Source: Cryptomeria japonica (Eukaryota; Streptophyta; Pinopsida; Cupressales; Cupressaceae). From it: 64,000 bases of DNA. Below are positions 10,868 through 26,486 of the stretch, piece after piece; the stretch's first letter is position 1; each line of letters opens with the position of its first letter. The stretch is taken from positions 19,848,285-19,912,284 of the forward strand of contig NC_081413.1 of the NCBI RefSeq assembly GCF_030272615.1, in the 5' to 3' direction. Below the pieces are notes generated by a model that saw only the letters and a program-made list of their open reading frames with translations, was not told the DNA's origin and ran no database searches. Position numbers and translations under genes: made by a program.

Positions 10868-13800
10868 ATGGCGAGTTCGTCAGGGAGAATAGAGGTGGAG
10901 AAATTTAATGGAAGTAATTTTGAGATGTGGAAGCTGAAGATGGAAGATCTGCTAATAGATCGAGATCTTTGGGATGCTGTTGATGCGAATGTCCAAAGGC
11001 CCTCAGATCCTACTGCGGCAGCTCAGTATGATGTTATGGACCGAAAAGCCAAGGGTCTAATCAGACTGTGCCTGGCAGACTCTGTTCTAATCAATGTCCA
11101 TGAAGAGAACTCTGCAAAGAAGCTATGGACTAAGCTTGGTGAGATGTATCAAGTGAAATCTTTATTAAATCAAATTTTCTTAAGAAAGAAATTGTATTCC
11201 TTGAAGATGGAAGAGGGTGGACGAATTGCAGACCACCTAGAAGCATTCAATATGATTGTGGCTCAATTAGTATCCGTCGGTGTTAAGATGGACGAGGAGG
11301 AGAAATGTCAGATCTTGCTTTGTTCTTTGCCTGATTCGTGGGATTCTCTTGTTATGGCTATCGGTAGTACTTCTGTTGTTTTGAAATCTGAAGACGTGGT
11401 GGGTGCCCTACTCGGTGAAGAGATGCGAAGGAAGGTATCCATCAGTTCAAAGGAAGCCCTAACCGTTCGTGGAAGACCTAAGGAGAAAGGCAAGAAGAAT
11501 GAGAAGCGCGGCAAGTCCAAATCCAAAGGGAGATCGAAATCTCCTGGAAAGTCCAAAGTCATTTGCTGGAATTGCGGTAAACCGGGTCACATCCGTAAGG
11601 ACTGCAAAGAAGAAAAGAAGAAGAAAAAGAAAAAGTTCGATTCTGATTCTGAGTCCGACAAGGAAGATGGTGATGCATTTATTGTGGCTTTGGCGACTCA
11701 TGCAGGTAATGATGCCTGGCTAATTGACTCAGGTGCATCTTTTCATATGACTTCCAATAGAGATTGGTTTTCTGAATATGAAGGATTTAATGGAGGTAAG
11801 GTGTATTTGGGTGATGATTCACATTTAGACATTGTTGGTCGAGGTAAAGTTAGAATCAGGTTTTTTGATGGTAGAATAAAAAGGATTAATGGTGTGTTGC
11901 ATATCCCTGGATTAAAACGAAACCTGTTATCTGTGAGCAAACTAATAGATGCAGGTGTGCAGGTAGTCTTTTCTGAAACAGGATGTAAGATGATTAAGGG
12001 TGCTATGGTAGTTGCTAGAGGTGTCAGGTTTGGCACTTTGTATAAGCTTGAAGCATACACTGTTGAGTGTAATAGCACTTCTGTAAAAAGTAAATCTGTA
12101 GATACCTCACTGGAAGATTTGAAGGTTTCACCTTCAGCAGATGGAAATGGTTTTTGGGTACCTAAGGGTGCACTTTCATCTGAAGCAAAGTTACCTGCAG
12201 AGAAGACTATGTTATGGCACCAGAGACTTGGCCACATTGGAGAAAAGGGTCTAAGGACCTTGAAAAATAAAAACCTTGTTGAAGGTTTGAATGATTGTAA
12301 TCTTGACTTTGATTTCTGTGAGTATTGCATTTATGGAAAACAAAACCGCGTTCAGTTTTACTCGAGTTCTCATAAAACTTGTGGTGTTTTGGACCTTATC
12401 CATTCTGATGTGTTTGGTCCAGTAGATGTCTCTTCGATTGGAAAATCCACATATTATGTTTCATTTATTGATGATTTTAGTAGAAGGACATGGGTATATT
12501 TTCTAAAGAGTAAATCTGAAGTTTTTAGTCGTTTTAAAGAATTTAAAGCAATGGTTGAGTTGCAGACTGGAAAGAAAATAAAATGTTTGAGAACTGATAA
12601 TGGCGGTGAGTTTTGCTCTAATGATTTTGATAGATTCTATAAAGACTGTGGAATTAACAGGCAGAAGACAACTCCGTATTCTCCACAGCAGAATGGAGTT
12701 GCAGAAAGAATGAACAGGACACTGATGGAAAAGGCTAGGAGTATGTTGAGTGGTGTTGGTCTTGAACAAAAGTTTTGGGCTGAAGCTATTGCCACTGCTT
12801 GCTACCTGATTAACAGGTCTCCTACATCAGCTCTTGTTGATAAAACGCCTATGGAAGCATGGTCAGGTCACAAGCCTTCATTGAGACATCTTAGAGTTTT
12901 TGGTTGCGAGGCATATGCACATGTGCCAAAGGAGAAGCGAACAAAGTTGGAGAACAAGGCTGTGAAATGTATCTTCATCGGGTATAGTTATGGTGTGAAA
13001 GGATACAAGCTTTGGGACCCTGTTGCACAAAAGGTAATTCACAGTAGAAGTGTTATTTTTAGAGAAATTAAGTCTCCTTCTGTTACATTGCAGCCAGAAC
13101 AGACTAAAAAAGAAGATGTGATTCAACTTCCTTCTACACCTGAAAGAGTTGAATCAAGACCCTTAGATAGGCAAGAATTTGAGGAGAGCTCGTCTAGCTC
13201 TGAATCTTCAGAAGAGGAGGAAGAACCTCCAACTCAGCTTGTTCGAAGGTCTACAAGACATAGACAACCACCTGAAAGGTATTCACCTGATGATTGGAGA
13301 TGTATTTTTGCTCTGAATACTAGTGTGGATGAACCGAAATCTGTAGAAGAGGCATTAGGTATGAATGATGCAGAATCCTGGAAGATTGCTATGGAGGAAG
13401 AAATGGCAGCTTTGAAAAAGAATGATACATGGGATCTTGTACCATTGCCTGAAGGATGAAAACCTGTTGGTTGTAAATGGGTGTTCAAGAAAAAGATTGG
13501 TTCAGATGGAAGCATTGAAAAGTATAAAGCAAGGTTAGTTGCAAAAGGCTACTCTCAGGTTGAGGGTGTTGATTACGGTGAGATATTTTCTCCTGTTGCA
13601 AAAATGACGTCAATTAGATTTTTGCTTTCTATTGCTACTGCTTATGATTTAGAGGTTGAGCAAATGGATGTGAAAACTACTTTCCTTCATGGTGATTTGG
13701 AGGAAGATATTTATATGACACAGCCAGAGCACTATGTGGTGAAAGGCAAAAGTAATTTGGTCTGTAAATTGAAGAAATCTTTGTATGGCCTCAAACAAAG

Positions 13801-14911
13801 TCCTAGGATGTGGTACCAGAAATTTGATACATATGTGTTGAGTTTGGGATTTGAACGTTCTAAATCAGATCACTGTGTTTATTATAAATCTGATGGTGAT
13901 CTTTTCTTATTCATTGCATTGTATGTTGATGATATGTTATTCATTGGTAAAGGGAAAGGTATGATTTCAGAACTGAAGTCTCAGCTCGCTGCTAAATTTG
14001 AAATGAAAGATCTTGGTGCAGCAAAGCACATTCTTAGGATGGAAATTAGAAGAGATAGGGCAAACAGAAAGCTATGGCTAGGCCAGAGTAAGTATGTGAA
14101 TTCAGTGTTACAGAGGTTCAACATGCAAAATTGTAGACCATTGAGTGTTCCTTTTACAGTTGGAACGAAACTATCTGTTTCAGATTGTCCTACATCCCCA
14201 TTGGAGATGGAAGACATGAGCAGAGTGCCTTACCAAAGTGCGGTTGGAAGCTTGATGTATGCTATGGTCTGTACTAGACCAGACATTGCCCAAGCAGTGG
14301 GAGTACTTTCTAGATATATGTCTAATCCTGGTAGAGTTCATTGGGATGCAGTCAAAAGAGTCTTCAAATATTTGAAGGGTACTTCAGAGTATTCTTTGTG
14401 TTATCATGGTAATTCAGTTGGAGACATGACTTCCCTTGATATCCATGGTTATGTGGATTCAGATTGGGCAGGTGATATTGATAGCAGAAGATCCACCAGT
14501 GCTTATGTGTTTACTTTGTTTGGTGGTGCAATTAGTTGGATGAGTAAGCGACAGGCTGTGGTTGCTTTATCCACTACTGAAGCGGAGTATATGGCAGCTA
14601 CTCATGCTTGTAAAGAGGCCATTTGGCTTAAGAGACTGTGTTCGGATATTGGAATAAAACAAGGTACAGTGACAGTTTACTGTGACAGTCAGAGTGCAAT
14701 TAGCCTAGCTAAGAACCCGACATTTCATGCCCGGACCAAACATATTGATATTCAGTATCATTTTGTTAGAGATATGGTCGAAGATGGTAGGGTGAAGCTG
14801 GTTAAGGTGGAAACTTTGATGAATGTTGCAGATGCTTTAACTAAGGCTGTGAGCACAGAGAATTTCAGATGGTGTTCAGAGTCTATGGGCCTTATGGCCC
14901 CTAGCAATTGA
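10868..14911 (+). pseudogene. Copia gag-pol polyprotein with a single internal TGA
   Basis: The start chosen is the ATG at 10868 (M-A-S-S-S-G-R), which fits copia gag N-termini; an upstream in-frame ATG at 10817 lies closer to the primer site. Order: gag (UBN2) to about 11460; a Lys/Arg-rich linker; CCHC knuckle C-W-N-C-G-K-P-G-H-I-R-K-D-C at 11564-11605; protease D-S-G-A with Asp at 11726; pre-integrase H-H-C-C from about 12211; integrase with Asp 12407, Asp 12596 and Glu 12704, giving the expected D-D-35-E spacing; reverse transcriptase with Y-V-D-D at 13922-13933; RNase H to the terminal TGA at 14909. The frame runs 1,348 codons in one phase. It is interrupted only by TGA at 13457-13459, between integrase and reverse transcriptase, at a place where relatives have a basic residue before K-P-V-G-C-K-W. 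A CGA-to-TGA change is the simplest explanation. Confidence 0.95.
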
Positions 14912-14955
14912 TTCATTGAGTTGACATTCCCTTCCGCTCATGCAAGGTGTTCGAC

Positions 14956-14967
14956 AAGTGGGAGATT
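14956..14967 (+). other. Polypurine tract
   Basis: AAGTGGGAGATT directly before the 3' LTR. Confidence 0.85.
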
Positions 14968-15860
14968 TGTTGGGAAAAATGGTGTCTCAACCTTGCATTT
15001 ATGCGAGGTTACTATTTATAGTAAGTTTTTATTTGAGCACGAAATGGTGCGAAACTCTCCCTGAAGCTTCTGGTTGGCTAGATAAGCATTCCGATAAAGT
15101 TGCGTCGCAAGGTCACAGCTAGTTTTGAAGATATTAAAGTTTTCATCTTGGAGGGGTGCAATAAAATATTTAAACTTAATTTTGGGGACTTTAGAGGCTC
15201 CGAAACGCCCTGAAAAGTGGCCATAACCGGTGAAGCTGGTTACGAGGTGATAGAGCACTTCGCGAGCTTTCCGGCGCTTCAAACGGTTCGTCAATCGGAC
15301 ACCCGGTTCTCAAGTTATGGCCTCCGGAAGTTTGTACTCCTGAAATAGGAAAAATAATTTGTATCGGATACATAAATGAGCTATAAAAGGGAGCGACACG
15401 TGTTGGTGTGTGCTTTAACATGTCATAGGGCATCTGGAAGGGAGATAAGGTCGGCTACACCTTATTGGGTGGTTTTAGCCCATGGTTTTGTAATACCGTT
15501 TGATGGTTTCTTGTATTGTATCTCCTATTTATGAGGTGTGTGAGATAGAGGTTGGGTGTAAGAGTCTTATGGCTATTGAGTTGCCTCTGAATCTCTGATT
15601 AGTGGTACTCCTGCGAAGAGCTTGCTCTGCAAGTATTTTGTAATCTGTTTTGATTGCTGAATAAAATATTGAGCTGCTTTTGGAGGGTGGGGTTTTTCTC
15701 CCGAAAGGGTTTTCCCCACGTAAATCACTGTGTTGTGGTATGAATGCTATTATATCTATTTCTATTTTCTGTAACTGTTGTAATGATCTGAAAAAGTTTT
15801 GCATTACCCTCCTCTCAAGGTTAGTGTAGGAAGTTGTTTCCGCTACTTAACTTCCTTACA
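14968..15860 (+). repeat. 3' LTR of the Tork-like element
   Basis: 893 bp, same ends as the 5' copy. It keeps an intact TATA box, CTATAAAAGG at 15381-15390. It is followed at once by the TTAAG target duplication (15861-15865). Confidence 0.95.
15381..15390 (+). promoter_or_regulatory. TATA box in the 3' LTR
   Basis: CTATAAAAGG; the aligned site in the 5' LTR (10264-10273) has G at the second position of TATA. The intact promoter thus lies downstream of the genes and the altered one upstream. Confidence 0.7.
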
Positions 15861-17866
15861 TTAAGTACCTTAATATGTTAAATCTTGGTTCAATGATATG
15901 TGGTAACTCATGCATCGACACTTTTATGTCTCTCTTACTAGTGGGGTAGATAGTTAGGTACAAAATTGATACTTTTATACTTAGAACCACTTAGGATTCA
16001 TATAATACAATCATATAATTTTCACTAGGGACTTCATTTGTTCTCTTAGCACCTTTTGCTAGCTCCTTGTATTTTCATTTTTAATCATCCATTTGTTCCC
16101 ATCAAGTAGGAGCATGTTGTCAAATTACTAACACTTATGGTTAAGAACAATTAAGGGTGTAATAATAACGCTTGACAACTAATTCCTACTCCCTACACAC
16201 TATGACTATTCTCAAATGATGTGGAGAATTTAATTATTCTCACCTACTCCACTTATGCAATAATGAAAAACAAGGGGGTGCACACTCGAGAAGTGACAAG
16301 CATAGAAACCAACACCCACCTTTTAATTAAATTTCGATAAATTTTTTTTTTTTAAATTATCATTTTCCATATTACTTATTTTATATTTACTTGCTAGCTA
16401 ATCATGACATATCACATCTTTCAATTATCTTCAATCCAATAAAATCACCTTATTATCATAATATCAAATTACCCTATTATGACATAACGTAAAGGTGTCC
16501 AATAATTATCAATGTCTTAAGACCCTCATAATTTCTAAGTTCTCCCTTAGCTAACCATGTAATTTGGCTCCTTATCATTGTTCTCATAAAACATTTTACA
16601 CTACCAACTAATTCTCATTAAAACTGGGTATTATAATACTACTATACTATCCTTCCATAAGCCTTATCCAATTGCATGTTGTCTCATCCATACTTAATGT
16701 TTCACACACTTTCACACTTGAGTGCCATGATTTACAAACCTACTTCGGTTGTGCCAGGTAGTTAAATTGTGTTCCATATTGTCTTGCATCTAGCTACTAG
16801 TCATGATTGGGTTGCACTTTTCTCCTTAGGTTCTAAATGGATATAAGTTATTTATTCCTTGATTATTAGATCATGATTCTTCTACACTTCTTGTACTCTA
16901 ATAGGAATTTTGCATGATTCCCAAATCATCTCTACTCTTTTTGCCATTTACTTAGTCCTTTCAAGATTATCTTCCCATAAAGGAACTAGTTGTGACTTCA
17001 CTTTGCTTGATTCCCCAATTATAGGACATAACTACAAAAGGTCTTTAGGATTTATTGTAATTACGTGATTTGACCCAAAGAGGTTCATGTCTCCTTTCTT
17101 CTTATTTCAATATATCTATAGTATTACTAGGGTTCACTTATCAAGGAGATTGTCATTCACCATTTTAGTCCTCATCTTCAAGGCTATCCATCACTACATT
17201 CTTTGCATTGATAAGAGAATTCTCTACCTAATGTTCTCAATAAGAAACCTAGCATGGCCACATGCTTAAGGTACCTATCCATTAGGATAGGTTAATGCAT
17301 CTTCCCGAGATTTGTAAGAGTACCTCTTAACTCTTCTACATTGGTGCCTCAAATGGCGGTCATGGTTTTCAAACCACCATAATTTTGCATAGTTTAAATG
17401 TTAACTAGAAATATCTCTACCTCAATCGACTTGTTTATTTTGCCTTGATCTCATGTCTATCTAGCTTGCTTGACTTGCCACATCAAGGACATATCCTGAT
17501 GGATGGTATTGCCTTAGTTACCATCAGAGGTATTCTATCATAGAATTAACTCCTCATACTTGATTTGATTTGGGCAATTGTTGCATCTATGTTCCATTTG
17601 ATTGGTAACCTCATATATACTAATGATCTAAATTCTATTATTAAACATCAAAAATATTTTCATATATATATTTTTAATTTTTGTAGTCTTTGGGGTCCTA
17701 CTAAGCCATAACCCTTACGACTAATAAGTTTCGAATTTCAGGGCTTTACCCCCTGAATTGATATATGTTGATCCTTCCAAAAGAATTCCACTTAAGTCTC
17801 ACTTAGTTATTCTGTAAGTTTTCACCTAGGTGTTAATTTCCGAAGTCATAGTTCGGATTGACTAAG
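15861..17866. other. AT-rich stretch, no gene seen
   Basis: Only short frames without recognisable motifs, on both strands. It continues the sequence interrupted by the TTAAG insertion. No repeats longer than a few units were noticed. Confidence 0.55.
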
Positions 17867-18458
17867 TTATGAATGCAGCCCATGTTCTCTAGTGTGTGAA
17901 CCTATGGATTTGATAGGTATTTGTCCCTGAATCTCTCTGTAAAGGTGAATAGCAATTTGTGCCTTCAAATTTCTCTCATAGGGATACAATCCAAAGAACC
18001 TCTCTAGACTCAATAGCCAAGCCTCAACCTCTACCCCATCGGTAGATCCTACAAATGATGGTGGCTGAAGACGTAAAATCTCTCTTATATGATCCCTGGG
18101 AGCACAGGATGCTCTCTCAAAAATAACTGGTTCCACAACTAGAGGTGCCTCATGCTTAGCCTGGGCCTCTATACGGTTAGGAGTTGGACTCCTACTCCAC
18201 TCCCTAGCTGTAGATCTATGACTCTCAGAATTCTAGTGCTATGCCTGACAATCTACTATTGGGAGTCTATCCTGAGCTATTCCTATCAGGTTCTAAACTG
18301 CAACCAAAATGTCTCGGTTGGGATCAATTGGTTGTTCGGGAGGAGATTCTTGATCCCCTTCTAGATCTGGCTCGTCTTGCACAACGTCTTCGCATGTCAT
18401 AAGAGCACATCTAGGACCCCTACTGCGCTTACGAGCTTGTCGCGTAATTGGCGACATC
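17867..18458 (-). pseudogene. Ty3/gypsy gag, N-terminal half, inactivated
   Basis: The start is the minus-strand ATG at 18456-18458 (M-S-P-I-T-R-Q-A-R-K-R), about 110 bp inside the primer-binding site. A hydrophilic N-terminus with three in-frame TAG codons is followed by a recognisable retrotransposon gag core: L-R-L-Q-P-P-S-F-V-G-S and E-V-E-A-W-L-L-S-L-E-R-F-F. Similarity fades after H-L-Y-R-E, and no zinc knuckle, protease or polymerase follows to the left, so the element is truncated. All three stops can be derived from CAG by one C-to-T change. Confidence 0.75.
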
Positions 18459-18566
18459 CTTAATGATCAATAGAATAAAATAAAGTATATAAATAAATAA
18501 CAATTTTTTTAAAGAAAATAATATTTATAGCAAAACATAATGGAGAAAGGTTCCTAGTGTTGGAAA

Positions 18567-18582
18567 CCTGACTTTGATACCA
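18567..18582 (-). other. Primer-binding site
   Basis: Minus strand TGGTATCAAAGTCAGG, a variant of the initiator-Met tRNA site, just inside the LTR at 18586-18809. Confidence 0.75.
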
Positions 18583-18585
18583 AAA

Positions 18586-18809
18586 TGTCATGCCCAAACT
18601 TTTGGGCAAAAACGCAACAACGATTTTTTTTTAAAACAACATAAAATACTAAATATTCTACGTTAAAGGAGGGATACATAAGTTTTGTCTTAACTAAAGG
18701 TTAACTCAGGAATTAAAAGAATGGTTTCCTAAATCTGATTTGATTAACTCAACCATTCTAGCGTTAACATTTGGAGTAGACTAATTATACCCCAAAAAGG
18801 GTCGTCACA
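18586..18809 (-). repeat. Short (224 bp) 5' LTR of the truncated gypsy element
   Basis: On the minus strand it starts TGTGACGACCC and ends GGGCATGACA, a common gypsy LTR style, and is followed by the primer-binding site and gag. No partner LTR was found in the window. Confidence 0.7.
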
Positions 18810-19155
18810 TTTTAGTTTTTTAATTTAATTTTTTTAATTAATTTCCCCTAATTAAATTCTCTAATAATTAATCAAGAGATATTAATTATCTTAAATAGTA
18901 TTTAAATAATCTAGGACTAAATAAAATCACGTTAACATATATTTTAATGAATACAGAATAATTAAATGAGCAAGTGCAAATAATGCTTTTAAATTTGACT
19001 AATAAAGTTAACCAAAATAAATATAATATTTTGTTTTTGTTGAATGTGTGTGTGCAGGTGGCGGCCATGGCGGTCGAGCAAAGGAGAGGCTGAAGTTTGC
19101 TAAGGGTTTGGGGGGGTTCATTTCCCACAGGCCGCACATGTATCGGGCAGCGGTC

Positions 19156-19390
19156 TCACTGTGGGTGCTACCCGCAAGACAACCGTAACCATGCCTCTGG
19201 GGCACAGCCCACAGTGCGATTGTGGTCGCCCTGTGGGTCGCAACCCACAGGGACAGCCAAAGTCACTCCCCTATGGGTTGCAGTCGCGGTCGCCCTATGG
19301 GTTGCCACCCATAGTGATGGCCAAAGCCACTCCCCTATGGGTTGTGGCCCACAGTGCGGTCAGGTCGGGCTATGGGTTCTAACCCGCAAG
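19156..19390. repeat. GC-rich cluster of short hairpins, unit about 64-72 bp
   Basis: An island of much higher GC than its surroundings. The word (A/G)TGGGT occurs at 19161, 19233, 19273, 19297, 19337 and 19372; several are followed by a 3-4 base loop and ACCC(A/G). Two are perfect: a 10-bp stem at 19229-19238/19243-19252 with loop CGCA, and an 8-bp stem at 19295-19302/19307-19314 with loop TGCC. CACTCCCCTATGGGTTG recurs 66 bp apart. Function unknown. Confidence 0.8.
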
Positions 19391-19454
19391 GAGCCTTGGG
19401 CTCCAATCCGGCCCCAGGCTTGGATGCAAGTAAAAAAAAAATGTATTATTTTTT

Positions 19455-19718
19455 TTATATATATATAGACTATATGTATATTAATATATGCATATAAATA
19501 TGACATCAGATCTAAGATATAGTCTATATATATATATATATATACATATGTATATGTATATATACATATGTATATGTATATATACATATGTATATGTATA
19601 TATACATATGTATATGTATATATACATATGTATATGTATATATACATATATATGTATATATACATATATATGTATATATACATATGTATATATACATATA
19701 CATATGTATATATATATG

Positions 19719-19764
<46 letters not shown>

Positions 19765-19800
19765 GTATATATATATATATACATATATTTTTATATACAT
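19455..19800. repeat. Complex AT microsatellite (TATATACATATG units)
   Basis: Near-perfect 20-bp units of TATATACATATGTATATG type around 19545-19640, grading into pure TA runs. Tyr/Ile frames here are artefacts. Confidence 0.95.
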
Positions 19801-19949
19801 ATTCTCATGTACATATTTTAGATCTGAGATAAAGACTGATTTGTTTAACCAAATTATGTAAACATTACAAAATATATGCATAGACTTATTAATCTATTTA
19901 TTTTTTATATGGCAACAACATACATGTTCATCTATTTTTCTCAAATGAA

Positions 19950-23117
<3,168 letters not shown>

Positions 23118-26010
23118 TCATGCTTGATGCTTCAACAACTTGATATTTGTAGCTATAATAAGGTGTGAATACCTGAGAATGGTTTTGTATCTCTCATAGT
23201 CTTCAAATGTAAGTATGCCATTATTTCTAACCATGTATGTTCGCAACCAGGTTCCTGCAACAACAAATGAACCTGTAGGATACATGAAACCATCATCATC
23301 TATCACTGGTTGTGTTAGCTTCTTCTTTACCTGTACACACCGTGCTAACCAATAGTTTGATCTCTCTTCATTCCCTTGTGGTACAACCATTGCAAAAACA
23401 TGTCCTTGTTGTAGAAGATCTAAAAGACAGTCATCCTAAACTAAACTTTCCATGTCATCATTTGACATGGATATTGTTTGAGATAAAGGAGTTAGATATT
23501 GTGGGATCCACGTATCAACCCACTCACTTGACTCCAACTGATCCCAATCACACTAAACATAACTTTGACAAAAACAAACCAACTCTCATGTCCAAATGGT
23601 CCATGTAATTGCATCTAAGCTATGAAATGAATACATATTTGAAGAATCTTTAATTGTTTGACAATCCAATATGTCTCCCACTGTTCCCTCCTCAACCAAC
23701 CAAAAGAATTTGTGCACTGTTGAATCAAGTGTCCCTCCCTATGACAATGTTGAACTACACCAATCAACAATAGAACGCGCATTAGAGAAATTTGCACCTG
23801 AAATCCTCAATTGCTCCTTAACTATAACTCTCTTCAAATATTCACCTTATCCATTATGCTCTTCCTTCCCATGCCCTGCTTCAAAAAAACTCTAAACATG
23901 AGTTATACGCCTCTCTACATGCATTCTACTCAACCAATAAAACATACGAGAATTATTGACTTGACCCATACAGTTATCTGACCATCTAAGATTTTTATCA
24001 TTTGCAATACCTTTCTCCTGCAAGAACTCAAAAAAATTCTCAAAACATTGTTGCACATACTTAGAGGAGTGTAATCTATCATCACTCATATAGAAATGAT
24101 ACTCCTTGATTATCTTCATGTCCTCTTTTGTACTATCAGGTACATGTATATATGTTATGTGAACAAAAATAGCAATTTGGATTGAATTGTAATACTAAGA
24201 CTGTACCTCATTTTGTGGTTGCAATGTATAGTTTTTTGCAAAATCAACCACTGATATAATGTTGCCAATTAGGAAATAATTTTTACACATCCTGAACTAT
24301 TGATCCAACCATTGAGACCTATGGGTGTTCCTTTCATACTTGTAGAAAATAGTTTCCTTGAAATTCAAAATAAAATCAGCAACACTAACTTCTTTAGAGA
24401 CCAACTCGCATATATAACCTTCACCTCCATTCTTCAAAGTAAATTTAACTGTCTCATATCCTTTTTTTCTCAACAATATTCTTTCCAAATTCATGTTCGT
24501 TTCCCTCATGAAAACACGAAACAAATTTTGACAACCCACCACATTCTAAGCACTTCTCATTCAAACAATCATTTCTATAGAAAAAGAATCCATCATCTCT
24601 AGGACACCAAAATAGATCTAGCAAGTCTCTTGATGATCTTGAAAATTGAATTGCACTGCACTCTTGCAACACATCATTAGTATGCATCGTGGAATGAATA
24701 TAACATAAAAGTTCATGGTACATTGAAAAATCCACATGGTATTTTCAACAACAAGTATTACGAATCTTAAGAGGTACACTATAAAATGACTTTAAAGATT
24801 CAAAGGCCCTTTGCAATATTTGCAAAGTTGGATGTTCTTCACAAAAAAATGGTACAACTTTGTTTGACTTAAATCCAAAAAATGTTTGGGATGCGGTGTG
24901 CACTCTCGGTTCTCGATTCTTAATTTCAAAACATCATTTACATTGGGTGATACTCTATAATTAGAGTGCCAAAATTGTTGGATTTCCTACTTCACATTGT
25001 CAGTCAACTTTCTATCAACACGTGGAAGCCTCCCACCAAAAGCCCATGTATCATGTTGAAGGGGATCATCGAGTCTTTGTCTTCTTGCAAGTGCTATATT
25101 CAAAGTTTTATGGTTTATGTTCAAATCAACACAAGTTTATCTCATAAAATGAGCTTTCCTCAATTGATGGCTTACTAAGGAGGTTGTAATCACTCTTCGA
25201 GCAGCTCTCTATTCTCTTTCCTTGGTATTCTTTCCAATAGAATTGAGAGCATTAAAAATATTTTTGACAATAATAGAATTTCTCTCCATCTTCTTGTTGA
25301 TATAAATCTTCAATTTGGCTAGCAATAGTCTCATATTTTGCATCTTTATCAATTGAAAAAAAAGTTTGCATTGCTCGATCAATGTCTTATTGTTAAAATA
25401 TTGGTTGAAAAGATGTGTAGCCCACAATCAAATGGTTCTTGTTGACCTCTTTCCTTCAATATTCACAATAATGTTCTCATCAATTTTAAGTAACCATTTT
25501 GGGGTTCTTGAAGGTCTTGAATTTGGAAATTGTCTTTCATCCATGAGAGGGTCTTAATTACGCATGTAATTCGGTGTTACATATTGTTCACTTGGTTTAA
25601 CAATTCCACCTTCAATGTCAAAATTTCCCAAATTTTCACCTCCAATGTCAACTCCCAAATTTTCACCTTCAATGTCAACACCCAAATTTTCACCTTCATT
25701 CTCAATTCCCACATTTTCACTTTCAATTCCCACATTTTCATTCATAAATCGAATACCATGTTGAACATTTTCAAAATCTATTTCATTTTCATTTTCAATA
25801 ACTTACTCAACATTTTTAAATTAAATTTCCTCTTCACTTGAAGTAACATTTGCAAAGGCTTCACCAATATTTCACATACCTTGTCTTTTCCTCCTATGAC
25901 CTTCTCTATCTCTTTGTCTATATACTTCAATTTGGTCATTTGAAAACTTTCTTTTACATTTATGCTTCCGACGAATGTTGCTCCCTATAATACCTTCACA
26001 AAGATGCTGC
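23118..26010 (-). pseudogene. Transposase-like gene, copy 1, decayed
   Basis: Read on the minus strand from about 26010: a basic N-terminus (R-R-K-H-K-C-K-R-K-F); a Gly/Glu/Asn-rich repeat (G-E-N-L-G-V-D units, 25554-25745); a Cys cluster C-L-N-E-K-C-L-E-C-G-G (about 24550); H-F-Y-M-S-D-D and W-S-D-N-C-M-G-Q (23892-24119); F-F-E-A-G-H-G-K-E-E-H-N-G (about 23870); and a C-terminal domain N-Y-W-L-A-R-C-V ... G-T-W-L-R ... Y-S-H-L-I-I-A-T-N-I (23118-23390). The conserved Asp/His/Glu blocks resemble transposase-like proteins that I associate with gymnosperms and mosses, but I cannot name the superfamily. Many stops and frameshifts show it is dead. The C-terminal domain recurs at 48439-49022. Upstream (to the right) lie repeated ATATCNGAT words, a GA tract and the 20-bp satellite. 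Confidence 0.6.
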
Positions 26011-26169
26011 TAAATGATTGACAATGACAAATTTGTCTCAAGAATCTCTCAAAAGAAAAAAAAATCACTATCTATTCGAAAACCCATGATTATTGCGTGC
26101 AACACAAATGTGTGGGCTGTTGGAATGCACAAAATGACCCACAAACCTATTTTTGTGTGGTGCAAAAAT

Positions 26170-26335
26170 TGAATATCTAGTTAAATCAGATATCTGATTA
26201 TATTGGATATCTGATTTTTATTCATATTTTTTCGTGAAGCTACAAAAAAATCCCGTTGGCACCCATTTTTTAAAAGTTGGCACCCTAATGCAAACAAATT
26301 AGATATCGGATATAATCTGATATCCGATTTGTTCA
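26170..26335. repeat. Repeated ATATC(T/C)GAT words and a 9-bp inverted repeat
   Basis: The word GATATCTGAT or its variants occur four times. Two form the inverted pair ATCGGATAT / ATATCCGAT around a 6-base spacer near 26304-26330. TTGGCACCC also occurs twice within 25 bp (about 26255-26285). The site sits just upstream of the transposase-like gene and could be subterminal transposon repeats; this is inference. Confidence 0.5.
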
Positions 26336-26385
26336 CATATAAGAAAAGTGAGAGAGATACTTGAACATTATGGAGAGAGGAATAG

Positions 26386-26452
26386 TCAGAGAGAGAGAGA
26401 GAGAGAGATGGGAGGGAGAAGGACAAAGAGACATAGAGGGGGGTATTGGGAA

Positions 26453-26486
<34 letters not shown>

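Larger units (their letters stand above)
9851..15860 (+). mobile_element. Nearly intact Ty1/copia retrotransposon (Tork/Tnt1-like)
   Basis: A full-length 6,010-bp element: 893-bp LTRs starting TGTTGGGAAA and ending CTTCCTTACA, a primer-binding site, one long gag-pol frame, a polypurine tract, and a perfect 5-bp target-site duplication TTAAG (9846-9850 and 15861-15865). I counted about 16 differences between the LTRs, mostly transitions (roughly 1.8%), so the insertion is young compared with its neighbours. The lineage call comes from the look of gag and integrase and is inference. Apart from one stop codon and a TATA-box change in the 5' LTR, nothing visible prevents activity. Confidence 0.95.

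Noticed and set aside
11743-12330. 195-codon minus-strand frame inside the Tork-like element
   Set aside because: Shadow of the protease/integrase coding region; no motif of its own.
19097-19468. 123-codon frame through the GC-rich hairpins
   Set aside because: Overlapping frames on the same repeats; the composition follows the hairpin unit and shows no protein signature.
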